Source: Aquatica leii
Taxonomy: Eukaryota; Arthropoda; Insecta; Coleoptera; Lampyridae
Length of the DNA stretch: 64,000 nucleotides
Reading direction: 5' to 3'
NCBI GenBank assembly: GCA_035610365.1
Contig: CM069435.1
Location: forward strand, 82,741,389 to 82,805,388
Shown here: positions 10,553 to 21,905 of the stretch, piece after piece
Position numbering within the stretch: the stretch's first letter is position 1
How the letters are laid out: each line of letters begins with the position of its first letter
Notes under the pieces: model-generated
Told to the model about the DNA's origin: nothing
What the model saw: only the letters and a program-made list of their open reading frames with translations
Databases searched by the model: none
Program-made: the position numbers and the translations under genes

Positions 10553-11029
10553 ATGAAAATAATTAATGTCCCAAATCTAACAAATAGAATTATTCCGATT
10601 TTAAAAACAGATAACATCAAAATAGCAATATACAATAATAACACCATCTATAATACACTGTACAGCAAAACTAAAGATAAAACAAACACAATAGAAAAGC
10701 ACGATGTAATATACAAACTAGACTGTACCAATTGTAATGTATGTTATATCGGCCAAACCAAACAAAAAGTAAAAAATCGGATTAATAACCATCGTTATGA
10801 TTGCAAAACAAAAAAAACAGGCACAGCATTAGCAGTCCATCACATTAACACTGGACATACCTTCGATTTCAACAATCCTACAATTTTAAATGTTGAAAAT
10901 AATTTCAAAAAAAGGTTAGTTTTGGAAATGATATACATCAACATATATAAAAACAACATTAATTTTAATAACGACATCAACAATTTAAGCAATATTTACA
11001 ATAATTTAATTTCAAAAATTGCAAGATAA
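10553..11029 (+). CDS. PLE C-terminal GIY-YIG endonuclease (158 aa, 5'-truncated copy)
   Basis: The frame encodes the C-terminal domain of a Penelope-like polyprotein. The GIY-YIG hallmarks are in order: V-I-Y at residues 52-54, C-Y-I-G-Q-T at 64-69, a following basic helix with Arg76 and His80, and EMIYINIYK at 125-133 whose Glu125 is the expected metal-binding glutamate. Two Cys pairs around residues 58-64 resemble the zinc-linker of EN+ PLEs. The domain nicks target DNA to prime reverse transcription. The reverse transcriptase half is missing upstream, replaced by the head-to-head junction and the 308-bp insert, so the methionine at the start is internal to the original protein. A hammerhead-like end motif follows 360 bp downstream. 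The endonuclease itself is uninterrupted, but the element is not autonomous. Confidence 0.75.
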   Translation: MKIINVPNLTNRIIPILKTDNIKIAIYNNNTIYNTLYSKTKDKTNTIEKHDVIYKLDCTNCNVCYIGQTKQKVKNRINNHRYDCKTKKTGTALAVHHINTGHTFDFNNPTILNVENNFKKRLVLEMIYINIYKNNINFNNDINNLSNIYNNLISKIAR

Positions 11030-11390
11030 GCTTTGTAGGTGAATGCGATTTCATGGTCATTTTTATCTATTAGCCTTATCATACTTACAATTATTTTTGA
11101 ATTTACATTCAGTGTATATTGTTTGTTTAACTTTAATGTCTGTCGTTTTTCTTTGTATATACATTTAAATTCTAATTTTATTCATTGACTTAATAATTGT
11201 ATGTTAACTAGAATAAGTAACAGTATTAGACGGTATGCTTGTTGGACCAGTGGACTGTCTCCACTAATAACGTTTTCTTGTAAGTTTTTTTGTCTTTATG
11301 CTGTACTTGTTAACAAATTCAGTTAGTTGTTATATACGTGTGTAATGTTGTTCACTTACCGTAAATAAGTTTTCAGTGGCCTGAAGAAGT

Positions 11391-11460
11391 GCACACTAGA
11401 GGCACGAAACGTAGCCATAAAAACAGTTTAGAGTGGTTTTTATTGCCCCTCCTAAGAAAG
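11391..11460 (+). other. PLE 3' end with hammerhead-like core
   Basis: CTGAAGAAGTGCACACTAGA followed by GGCACGAAACGT forms a GTGC/GCAC stem between CTGAAGA and GAAACG. This is close to the hammerhead core CTGATGA-stem-GAAA, differing at one core base. The downstream TTTTTATTGCCCCTCCTAAG resembles the ATGCCCCTCTTAAAC ends of the PLE at 59517-61040, so it marks the element's 3' terminus. Confidence 0.55.
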
Positions 11461-11479
11461 ATAAAATCTAGTACTAACT

Positions 11480-13705
11480 ACAAATAAACAATTTACTAAC
11501 GCCGTTAGTGTTCTTGAGCGTTTTAGCAATTTTAATTAAAAGTTCATACTTTGTAGAAGCAAAAAGTATGAACCAAAAATTTCATCGTATGCTGAATTGT
11601 GAGTTTGCATCTAGTGTAGAATTTTTACGTGATATTCAATGTATAGAAGACTCTTAATAGTATAAAGTGCACTTCAAGTTCACGGCTAATCTAATTTTTA
11701 TTTTATTGTTATCTATGCAATTATTTACTTTAAGTTTGTTTATGTAAAGTCTGTGCTAAGTATTAACAAAAATACTGCATATAATACCATTTTTTTAATA
11801 GTATAGACTAAAAATTCTTACTTTCAATTTGTGATATAATATTGTATATAACAAAACAAACTATAAGTTATAAGCGGTGATTTTTTATTACCCTAAAAGT
11901 GAACGGTGGATATCGCAAACTAAATCCAATCGCATCATGCTATAACAAATTGGATTGAATTTGACAGAAGCAAGCAGTAACGTTATTGGTACGTACCAAG
12001 CTATATCTAAATCAACTTTTTATGCCAATCTCAAGAGAGACCGACAATGTCTACGTCGTGTTACTTTTTATATGTTTATATAAAAAGTAAAAGCGTCTGG
12101 CAAATACACTTTATAGTTTTTGCTACAAACACGAGTAATTTTTGCTACAGAAAATGCTATAGTTAATCATCAAGATTCAAGCAAGATTAAACAGGACATA
12201 TCAAATTAAAGATAAATAAATATTAAATCTTTTATATAATAAAATATAACAGTAGTCTAATAAAAAATCATAAATTGTAGAAAACGCAAAAACTAAAAAA
12301 AGCTCGTGTTTCTAAAGATAATAACTATTTATATTTAAATTTAACACAAATAAATTAAAAATTTGATACCTAATATACTCAATGTTTTGTAAATACACAA
12401 TAATTTTTTTAACAATTCAAATACTACATTATTTTAATTAGTACGTTTGTTTATATACAAAGCAAAATTGTTGTTGACATGCCCCCATTAAACCAGCTTT
12501 TGTTAAGCAATGCATAAACTCAAAATAGGATAAATTAATTATCTAAAATATGTTTCAAACTGCATATGGAAAATTAATTACACGTCAACAACTGACTGCT
12601 AGATTGTTGTGGAAGAACTTTAATTATGAGATTGAGATAATAAATTAATTAAAATTGAGAAATTGCAAAGGTTTACATTTTAGTTATCGTTAGTATTGTA
12701 ATTAACTCCGTTTTCCGCATCGCGATCTTAAAGCAATTTCATTTATCCTTTACTCGTTTTAAGATTAATGGTAACATAATTTTGTTTAAAATAATTTAAG
12801 AAACGACGTAATATTTTATGTTTTGTTGTTGTAAGCTACTAGTTGTTAAGTGTAATTAAAAAACCTTAAATTAGGTTAAAATTTAAGTAACTCTTAAATT
12901 TAAATTTACCAATTAACCTATATTTCTTAGTTTATACATCTTTTATACGGATTGAATAAATGTTCAATTATTAAGAATTTATTGTTTCCTTATTTGAAGC
13001 ACGCGCGTTTTAGTACCTTGCTTTTAGAAAGAAAAACTTAGGTGAATATTTAATACATTTTTTCTGCAGTATTACGCCTGTTTTTAAACTTAAATATGCT
13101 GTTTTTGTAAAAGGAAGTAGAGGTTGTTGAGAAACAACGGAAACGTAACTAGGAAGTTGTAGAGAAACCATAAGGATACTCGCTGTGTTTATTTGGTAAA
13201 TAGTAGGACATTGCACTTTTCGGATAAATAAAGAAATTCAGGTATTTAACATTACTCGTTTTTAAATATTTAAAAATAAAATACTTTATATTATAACAGT
13301 AAATGAAAAACATATATTTTATGTAAATTTAAAATTTGCTGACAAATTAAGGAAATTGGTATTTTAAAACAAACTATAAAAAAATATTTATTAATTGTGT
13401 ATTAGTATCTGCAAAAATTTAAAAATAGAAAAATATCTAACGATAAAAAAAGAATAAACAAAATAACTTTTTTTGTTTTTTGAGATATCAGTTATTGCTA
13501 TCATTTTTATATCAGCATTAGAAAGAAAAATTTAGTTTAGTGAACAGAAACTTTTTTTACTGGTCAAGTGCAACGTATATCAGAAGAAACATACAAAGAC
13601 TGATACTTACCTCAGCAATGTCTCAGCAAAAAAGATGTCTAATCGCTACATTATTTAGAAAAACAAATATATTCAGCACATAGAAAACATCTTTAAAAAA
13701 CGGTT
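11480..13705. other. AT-rich stretch, nothing firm
   Basis: Low-complexity AT-rich DNA. A short plus-strand patch near 11935-12060 (LNLTEASSNVIGTYQAISKS) looks protein-like, but it is too short to assign. No splice-bounded exon, inverted repeat or RNA gene was recognised. Confidence 0.4.
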
Positions 13706-13710
13706 ATAAT

Positions 13711-14271
13711 ATCGATATTATAAGAAATACACAAACAAAGAATATAGATTGTAAATCGAATATTTATGTAACTCAATACACCAGGCTACCTCACATAATT
13801 TATTATAATGAAACGTCCGAGAAATTACTTGCAAATGCAAGAGCCTTCTAGAACTGTTATCTAGTTTCTAGAAAATATAGCGAAAAGTGAGGAACGATCG
13901 AGAAGAATTCGCTGATGTCTATAAAAGCCGAAGATGGAAATCGTAGGTCAGTTATTGCTGGAATGTGAATGCATGCAGTATTAAATAAATAAGCAAGTGA
14001 AGATAAATAAGTGATTAGCACGTGCGGAGTTTTAAATAAATCGAGTGAACGTGACTATCAGCTGTGAAATCCGAGGACGTTATCTTATCTCGTGTTAGTT
14101 ATCTTAAGTGTTATACAACGGTTATCAGTGATATAAATTATAGTGTAAGTGTTTTTATTATTAGATTTAATTAGTTCCGTTGATTTAAAAGTATACATAT
14201 TTCTATAATAAGTAAACGTAGTTTTAGTCGTTTATAAATAAATTAATTTTTTAATAAATAGATACGTAACA
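13711..14271 (+). repeat. 5' LTR of the young gypsy element
   Basis: Direct repeat of 18763-19323, same length (561 bp). It begins ATCGATATTATAAG and ends GATACGTAACA. A TATAAA-like box (TCTATAAAAGCC) near 13918 and downstream AATAAA words fit promoter and polyadenylation roles. Confidence 0.9.
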
Positions 14272-14703
14272 GTGGTGTCAGGTGTTGAGGTATCAAATCG
14301 TTCGCGATTATTAGTGTAAATATCTAATCTATCTATCTAATATCGCTTCCGTAGTTGATTGCGTAAATTACTGTTCGCGATACGCGTGTTTATTTATAAA
14401 GTATAAAATAGGTTTATTAAATTTTTTTTCTTTTAACAAGTGCGTGATCACGTTATTAATTAAATTCCTTGTTTATTATTAACAAGTGGATCGTTATTAA
14501 AATTTTGTGTTATACAAAAACTGTATTTTAAAAAAGTAGTGTATTTAAACTTCATATTGGTGTTATATTTAAATTTATGCCGGTGACGCGTTTGCAAGCA
14601 GTTAAAATGGATGCAAAACTATTTGAATTTCTTGAATCGATAAAAAATGGTCAAGAATCAATGAATAAAAATATGGAAGTTAATAATAAATAAAAACGTA
14701 ACA

Positions 14704-17700
14704 GTGGCGTCCGGAAAACTAGAACGGGTCGACCGAATGGGGCGAAAGTCGACCTCAACGAGCCATGCCCCGGAGATTACCATCCAAATGGCATCGCCTA
14801 GGGAGCAATTGCATAGCATTTATCTCGATGGCAAGATCAATGGGAGAAGCGTCCAGTTACTGGTTGACACGGGAGCGACGAAGACCATCATTCGTCCTGA
14901 CATGTTATTGGAAAACGAGAAGACATCACCAGTAACAGTACGACTTCGAACGGCGACGGGCGACGAAATACCTACTCACGGACAAGTCAAAGTAACCATT
15001 GGTTTGGGAAATGGAGTACTCGACCATCAAGTACTGGTAGCCGACATCACGGAAGAAGTTATCCTGGGAATGGACGTGATAAAGAAGTATGGGTTCCATT
15101 TGGATATGAAGAACGATGTCCTGAAGATCGACAATGAAGAAATTCCTTTTCATTCGTCAGAGAAGGCAGCCGTGCGAGTCTTATTGAGTGAAGACGTGAC
15201 TCTGCCTGCAAGGACTGAAAGTGTGGTGATGGCATGCCTGGATGGAAGTCTCCGGGAAGGCTACATACGCGCGATTGAACCAATGGAAGGCGGTTTAGTT
15301 GAAAAGGGACTACTCGTTGCCAGAACCTTAGTACGAGTAAAGAAGACGATGCCAGTAAGGATCTTAAACATCAACTCAGATCCTGTAACGTTGAAAAAGA
15401 AGACCGTGGTAGGCCAATGCACGCCAGTATCACAAATTGTGAGATGCGTGAAGACGAACGAAGATACGCCGCCGAAGAAGTGTCCACAACATCTATTGGA
15501 CATTCTTACCACCAAATGCCAAAACTTCAGCCAAGACCAGCTGGCTAAAGTTAAAGTGTTGATCCAAGAGTACCAAGATGTGTTCGCGCTGGAGAGTGAT
15601 TCCAAAGGAAGAACTAACGTGGTGAAACATAAAATTAATACCGGAGACGCTCGACCGATACGACAACATCCACGCAGACTTCCTTTGGCGAAAAGAGAAG
15701 AAGCCGAACAAATAATTACGGATATGGAGAGAGAAGGCGTGATTGAACCTTCAAGTAGTCCATGGGCATCCCCAGTGGTACTCGTGAAGAAGAAGGATGG
15801 ATCAACGAGGTTTTGCGTAGACTACAGGCAGCTAAACGACGTGACCAAAAAGGACAGCTACCCTTTACCCAGAATTGACGATACGCTAGACACCCTGTCA
15901 GGATCCCAGTGGTTTTCTACGTTAGATTTAAAGAGTGGATACTGGCAGGTAGAATTAGAACCCAAGGATCGTGAAAAACAGCTTTTACGATCGGAACTGG
16001 TTTGTGGCAGTTCACTGTAATGCCCTTCGGCCTGTGTAACGCTCCTGCAACGTTCGAGCGTTTGATGGAGACCATCTTGCGCGGATTGTCTTGGAAGACG
16101 TGCTTGGTTTACCTGGACGACGTGATCGTGGTTGGAAGGTCGTTTGAAGAACACTTGAGCAACTTGAAGGAAGTGTTCCAGCGATTACGTGGGGCTAACC
16201 TCAAACTGAGCCCAAAGAAGTGCCACGTATTTAAGAAGGAAGTCCAATACCTTGGCCACGTCGTATCTAGAGATGGAGTAAGGGCTGACCCAGACAAAAT
16301 CCGAGCAGTGCAAGCATGGCCAAGACCGATCGACAAACATCAGGTCCGAAGTTTCCTTGGGTTGTGTACTTATTATAGAAGATTTGTCCCCGGATTTGCC
16401 AATATTGCCAAACCATTGACAAAACTAACCGAAGAAAAAGCAGAATTTAGATGGAATGAAGACTGCGAAAATTCTTTTAATAAACTAAAACAGGCCCTAG
16501 TCACTTCGCCGATTTTGAGTTATCCAAGAGAAGATGGAAAGTTTGTTTTGGATACGGACGCAAGCAATCTGGCCATAGGCGCGGTCCTTTCGCAGATTCA
16601 AGATGGACAAGAAAAGGTTATCGCGTATTTTAGCAAGGTTTTGTCCAGGCCAGAAAGGAATTATTGCGTGACTAGGAGGGAGCTGTTAGCAGTCGTTAAG
16701 TCCATCGAACATTTCTACAAGTATTTGTATGGACGAAAATTTTTACTGAGAACAGACCACGCCGCTTTAAAATGGCTACTGCAGTTCCGTAACCCAGAAG
16801 GACAAGTGGCAAGATGGATCGAGAGACTGCAAGAGTATGACTACGACACAGAACACCGTGCCGGAAGCAGTCATCGGAACGCTGATGCCTTGTCCAGAAG
16901 ACCATGTCCGGCGGACTGCAGCCATTGTTCGCGACTGGAAGAAAAAGTCAAATGCGTCCGTAGAACTGCTATGGTTGATGACGAGTGGGAACCTGAGCAG
17001 TTACGTCGCGAACAAGAAGACGATCCTGAAATAAGACAACTCCTCGACTGGAAAGAAAGCGGCCGACGACCAACCTGGGAAGAAGTGAGTGCTTTGGGCA
17101 GAAATATCAAAGCGTACTGGGCGCAGTGGGACTCCTTGATAGTAGAAGACGGTCTTCTTAAGCGATCCCTAGAAAGTGCCGAGGGCACGGGAAACAGACT
17201 ACAGCTGGTAGTGCCAAAGAGCAGGGTGACCGAAGTGTTGAAGCATCTCCACGATGGGACATCGGGAGGACACTTTGGCATTAAGAAGACGTTGGGTAAA
17301 GTGCGAGAACGATTCTACTGGATGAACTGCAAAGAGGACGTCATGAAATGGTGCCGTAAATGCACAGTCTGCCAATCAGGAAATGGTCCAGCGAGAAAGC
17401 GCAAAGCACCCATGAAACAATATAACGTAGGAAGCCCTTTGGAGAGAGTTGCGATTGACATCGCAGGGCCGTTCCCAGAATCCGATTCGGGAAATAAATA
17501 CATCTTGGTGGCGATGGATTATTTCACGAAATGGACGGAGGCTTACGCCATACCCAATCAGGAAGCAGCTACAGTCGCAGACGTATTAGTAAAGGAGTTT
17601 TTCTGCCGGTTTGGAGTTCCGTTGGTATTACACTCCGATCAAGGCCGCAATTTTGAGTCTGGGCTGTTTCAAGAAGTTTGCCGACTGTTAGGAATTAAAA

Positions 17701-18755
17701 AGACTAGGACAACGCCTCTTCATCCTCAGTCTGATGGCATGGTTGAACGGATGAATCGAACAATGGGCAAGTACTTAGCCAAGGTAGTGTCCGAACACCA
17801 AAGGGACTGGGATCAGTACTTGCACCTTTTCTTAATGGCATACCGATCATCCGTTCACGAAAGCACAGGCCAAACACCATCCTGTGTCATGCTCGGTCGT
17901 GAGATAAGATTACCATGCGATCTTCAATTTGGGCGAAGACCGGAAGAAGAAGTTGCTGGAGAAGATTACGTCAGCAAGCTGGCCAAGAGGTTGGACGAAG
18001 TACATGAAGAGGTCCGTAAAAACACACAAATTGCCAGCGACAGGATGAAAACAAGATATGACGTCAAGGCGCAAAATGGTGGGTTTCAACCTGGCGATAT
18101 GGTCTGGTTGTATAACCCTCAAAGGAGACGTGGTGTGTCGCCGAAGCTGCAAAGGCAATGGGAGGGCCCCTATGAAGTCGTGCAGCGTATTAACGACGTT
18201 ATATACCGAATCCGAAAACCGCCCAGAGGCAAGCCAAAAGTGGTCCACGTCGATCGTCTAGCCCCGTTTGCTGGCGATAACCACAATCCGCAAGTTCAGG
18301 TCCGAACCAGAGTAATAAGTAGCAGAACCAGGAATCCAATCGAAGAAATGGAGTTCGAAAAGTTTATGAACTTATACGGAGGTTCTGGAAAAGCTAGGTT
18401 CGGAGTTACCACCGAGGAACAACAAGACCTGTTCCAGACACAAAAAGAATACGCCATCGCACATTGCGTGAGCGAGGAGCTTGACATGTCCAAAGGGGTT
18501 GCAGTCGTGTTTAAAAAGAAGTTTGGACAGCTAGATGAATTACGAAGACAGCAACCGGCAGTCGGAAAGGTTTTAGGACTACGTGGTGACGGACGCTTCG
18601 TTTTCTATCTGGTCACCAAGAAATACTCACGTGTCAAGCCGTTATACAAAGATCTGTGGCGAACATTATGGAGTCTCAAGAGACAAATGGAGTTCCATCA
18701 TGTTAAGAAATTGGCAGTACCCAAGCTTGGTTGTGGCTTAGACCAATTGAATTGA
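14704..18755 (+). pseudogene. pol: gypsy pol region: PR-RT-RNase H-integrase-macrodomain
   Basis: Protease active site LLVDTGAT lies near 14858. Reverse transcriptase shows PWASPVVLVKKKDGSTRFCV, the FGLCNAPATF block and the YLDD polymerase box near 16110. RNase H begins at FVLDTDASNLAIGAVLSQ (about 16542). Integrase has the zinc-binding HHCC module (near 17250-17375) and the catalytic core with ... AIDIAGPFPES near 17452, HSDQGRNFES near 17632 and HPQSDGMVERMNR near 17720. Downstream of the integrase GPY/F-like end (WEGPYEVV, VVHVDRLAPF) the frame continues for about 165 residues and ends in a macrodomain. Codon use is much less AT-rich than the flanks, in keeping with recent arrival. Host shadows on the minus strand are ignored. 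Confidence 0.9.
18399..18755 (+). other. OARD1/TARG1-like macrodomain fused behind the integrase
   Basis: The last 118 residues of pol align by eye with human OARD1 (TARG1), an ADP-ribosyl-glutamate hydrolase. Matching blocks are IAHCVSEELDMSKGVAVVF against AHCISEDCRMGAGIAVLF, then FKKKFG, then YLVTKK against YLITKK, and VPKLGCGLDQL against MPRIGCGLDRL. The catalytic pair of TARG1, Lys84 and Asp125, have counterparts here (Lys codon at 18618-18620, Asp codon at 18741-18743). The recognisable part runs up to the GCGLD motif, just before the 3' LTR. A known member of this family binds ADP-ribose and removes it from acidic residues; that the retroelement protein does so is inference. Confidence 0.85.
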
Positions 18756-18762
18756 ATACAAT

Positions 18763-19323
18763 ATCGATATTATAAGAAACACACAAACAAAGAATATAGA
18801 TTGTAAATCGAATATTTATGTAACTCAATACACCAGGCTACCTCACATAATTTATTATAATGAAACGTCCGAGAAATTACTTGCAAATGCAAGAGCCTTC
18901 TAGAACTGTTATCTAGTTTCTAGAAAATATAGCGAAAAGTGAGGAACGATCGAGAAGAATTCGCTGATGTCTATAAAAGCCGAAGATGGAAATCGTAGGT
19001 CAGTTATTGCTGGAATGTGAATGCATGCAGTATTAAATAAATAAGCAAGTGAAGATAAATAAGTGATTAGCACGTGCGGAGTTTTAAATAAATCGAGTGA
19101 ACGTGACTATCAGCTGTGAAATCCGAGGACGTTATCTTATCTCGTGTTAGTTATCTTAAGTGTTATACAACGGTTATCAGTGATATAAATTATAGTGTAA
19201 GTGTTTTTATTATTAGATTTAATTAGTTCCGTTGATTTAAAAGTATACATATTTCTATAATAAGTAAACGTAGTTTTAGTCGTTTATAAATAAATTAATT
19301 TTTTAATAAATAGATACGTAACA
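18763..19323 (+). repeat. 3' LTR of the young gypsy element
   Basis: Same 561-bp sequence as 13711-14271 with one visible substitution close to its start, followed by the ATAAT target duplication. Confidence 0.9.
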
Positions 19324-21147
19324 ATAATATAAAAACACAAAACATAGAACTTTGAAACAACTTATTTACAAATTTAGAATTAGAGTCGTAGGAACTCTAT
19401 CCTACTTGAACATTTTATTTTAATTTAAAAACGAACACCTAAACAAACTTATGCACGCCACAATATTCAAGGTTAAGTAGGTAAAGGTTTGAAGTTTACC
19501 TTTATACTTTGCGCTGCGCACTTGTATTTTGTGTACAGTCTAAGGGTGATAAATCGATTCAGTTAAATGTCTAACCAAATCATTTTCTTATTGATTAACC
19601 GTTTAGTCCTTTCTTCTTCCCGGCCTTAGCACCCTAGTCGGGTGTCGGGTTATGTTCAGTTGTTTCTTTGTTTCTACAGTTTATTTCTTCTATTTTTTCA
19701 GTCTCTGGCATTTTCTCTCATTTCCTTTACTGTTTATCCTCTAGATTGTCGATTATTGATAATTCGATTTAGCATTGTTGTTGGTGGTCTTCCCGCTTCT
19801 TCTTTTTACTTTGTTTAGTCTCTATTACTTTTCTCGGGCAATCTGTCTGGTAGCATTCGTATAAGATGGTATCTGTTTATTCTCTATTTTCCTGCATACT
19901 GGTCCCTGATTTAACTGGAATCTGATATCTTCGTTTTTTATCCAATTTATTCTAATTTTGTTGACTATTTTTGTTAACAACCTCATTTCCTTGCCTGTTA
20001 ACTTGGATTTGTGCTTATAATAGATAATCCAGGTCTCACTGGAGTATGGCATTATAGGGTTTATTCTATGTTTTCGAAAATAATTCTGTTAAGCGCCTAA
20101 TATGTATTAGTTGCCTTTTTTTGTCTTATTTGAAATTGTAATTGCTTTACTCTTATCCATGTTAGCTTTCATATGCCTGTGCATTATATCTTCCATCCAA
20201 GCATTAAAGAGTTTTTGCGTTTTTTTTTATACCGTCTTCGATTAGGACTATGTCATCACATTTTTTAAGATTCTATCCATTACTATTATAAATAGTAACG
20301 GATTAAAACTGTCACATTTACCTGTATTAAATTGTAATTGTAATAATACAAATACTATGATTAGTTTCCCTCCTGTTTCCAATTTCTTTTCTATTATATT
20401 TCTTAGGGCATATATATTGTCATTCGTTTGTCTGCTTGTTCTAAAAGCTGCTTGCTCATCTTTTATTTTGTTTTATGTGTACTTTTATATTTTCTGTTCT
20501 ATAATTCCTGTGTATGTTTGTATACTACTGATGATAGACATATATCTGAATAGTTTTAACAGTTTGTTTTGATTTTTATTTGTAGATGGGGATTATTAGA
20601 TTATTGTTCTATTCATGAGGTATTTCGTTAGTTCTCGCTGCTTCGCTGTATATTTTTTATAACGAATGTATTTCTGTTTCCCTAGACATTTAATCACCTT
20701 CGGTTCCACATTGTTTTTTCCGCATGCTTTTCCTATTTGATTTTTTCTATTGCTTGTTTTTGTCTGTTTATATTATACATTTATTCCTCATGTATTTTTT
20801 GTTCTTTTTCTTGTCTTAAAGCATCTTGTTCTTCATTGTCAAATTTTTCAACAAGAAGCTCCTTCCATCTATCTGTCATGTCTTTTGCTTTTATTGCTAG
20901 CGTGTTGTCTTTGTTTGGTGTTTCACTTAGCTCGTTCTTTCCTTTATCCCTCATAACATTAATTTTGTTCCAGAACTTTCTGTTATTGTTTTTGAAGTTC
21001 TCGTTTAGTTCTTCTCCAAACCCTTTCCAAGTTTTTCGCTTAGTTTGTTTTACTTTTTCTTTCGAAAGTTTATTTAGTTTGACATATTCTTTTCTGTCTT
21101 CTTTTGTTTTCGTTTTTTGATATCTTTTCCATGCAAGTTTTTCTATA

Positions 21148-21766
21148 CAGTGTGTCCCAACAATCTGGGGGTGGAAGATTACGCCTATACTGTTGATTTA
21201 AAAAAATATATTATAACAGATTCTTTTAGCCGACAACGAGGAGCATCTCGTAAAAATATTTTGGTATATACAGGATGGTCCATTTTCGAGTACCACACCA
21301 AACTTGTGTTTTTTTAAATGGATTGCCCTATATATTTTTATATATTTGAATTCTTTGTTAAATACTGAGCAAAATGATATAAAGTACTATGGATCTACGA
21401 CCAACGGTTCCTGAGTTATTGACATTGTTATGTAAAAAAATGAGTCAATTGAGTAGGCTCCTGTTCCGCCATCTTTAAATATATCAAAGTGAAATTTTGG
21501 TATTTGTATTTCTAATATGTCTAGTATTGACCTCTATACTCAAATTGCAGACTCTTTTCTCTACATATACAGGGTGGTCCATTTTGCGCAATGTTATTTT
21601 TCTCAATTTTTTTAAATGGCACACCCTATATTTTATTACAGATTTGAATAGCATTTTTTACGAACTTTCAATAGATACTCACTTTATACTACCTATTCCT
21701 AAGTGTTTTTGAATTATTCTGTCTTAAAGTTGAAAATTGCAAAATTTTGTTACTTTTCTTGAATTT
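21148..21766. repeat. Left 619-bp TIR of the mariner-like element
   Basis: Inverted copy of 23128-23746. A 71-codon frame in this arm (21497-21712) encodes exactly the same peptide as the mirrored frame in the other arm (23396-23181), a by-product of arm identity and not evidence for a gene. Confidence 0.9.
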
Positions 21767-21905
21767 GTTACAATAAGGGCCTATAAAATCAATTAGGACA
21801 ATGAAACAATGAACTACAGAAGGGGAACTATTATTTACTCGTAGAACGGAACAGTATAACTATAATCTTTAAAATGGAATTAAAGGACACAATGAATTAT
21901 AAATT

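Larger units (their letters stand above)
13711..19323 (+). mobile_element. Young Ty3/gypsy LTR retrotransposon with C-terminal macrodomain
   Basis: The 561-bp LTRs differ at one position that I could see, and a perfect 5-bp target duplication ATAAT (13706-13710 and 19324-19328) brackets the element, so the insertion is recent. Pol parts in order are aspartic protease, reverse transcriptase, RNase H, integrase (zinc-binding and catalytic core) and a macrodomain. A primer-binding-like TGGTGTCAG follows the 5' LTR. A short gag-like start (MPVTRLQAVKMD) is present at 14577, but no full gag is recognisable. The element is broken, with about one break in pol besides the reduced gag, and is treated here as a fossil. 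Confidence 0.9.

Noticed and set aside
12000-12060. Possible transposase helix-turn-helix scrap
   Set aside because: Fewer than 40 residues with no second motif; cannot be assigned.
14926-18493. Many minus-strand and alternate-frame open frames under the young gypsy pol
   Set aside because: They are shadows of the pol frames in a less AT-rich region and carry no motifs of their own.
20357-21120. Plus-strand Phe/Leu/Ser-rich frames resembling membrane proteins
   Set aside because: They are antisense to the Lys/Glu/Asn-rich LINE reverse transcriptase; the apparent membrane segments are an artefact of AT-rich antisense reading.
21497-21712. Identical 71-aa frames at 21497-21712 and 23181-23396
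   Set aside because: Identity follows from the 619-bp inverted arms; no other sign of coding.
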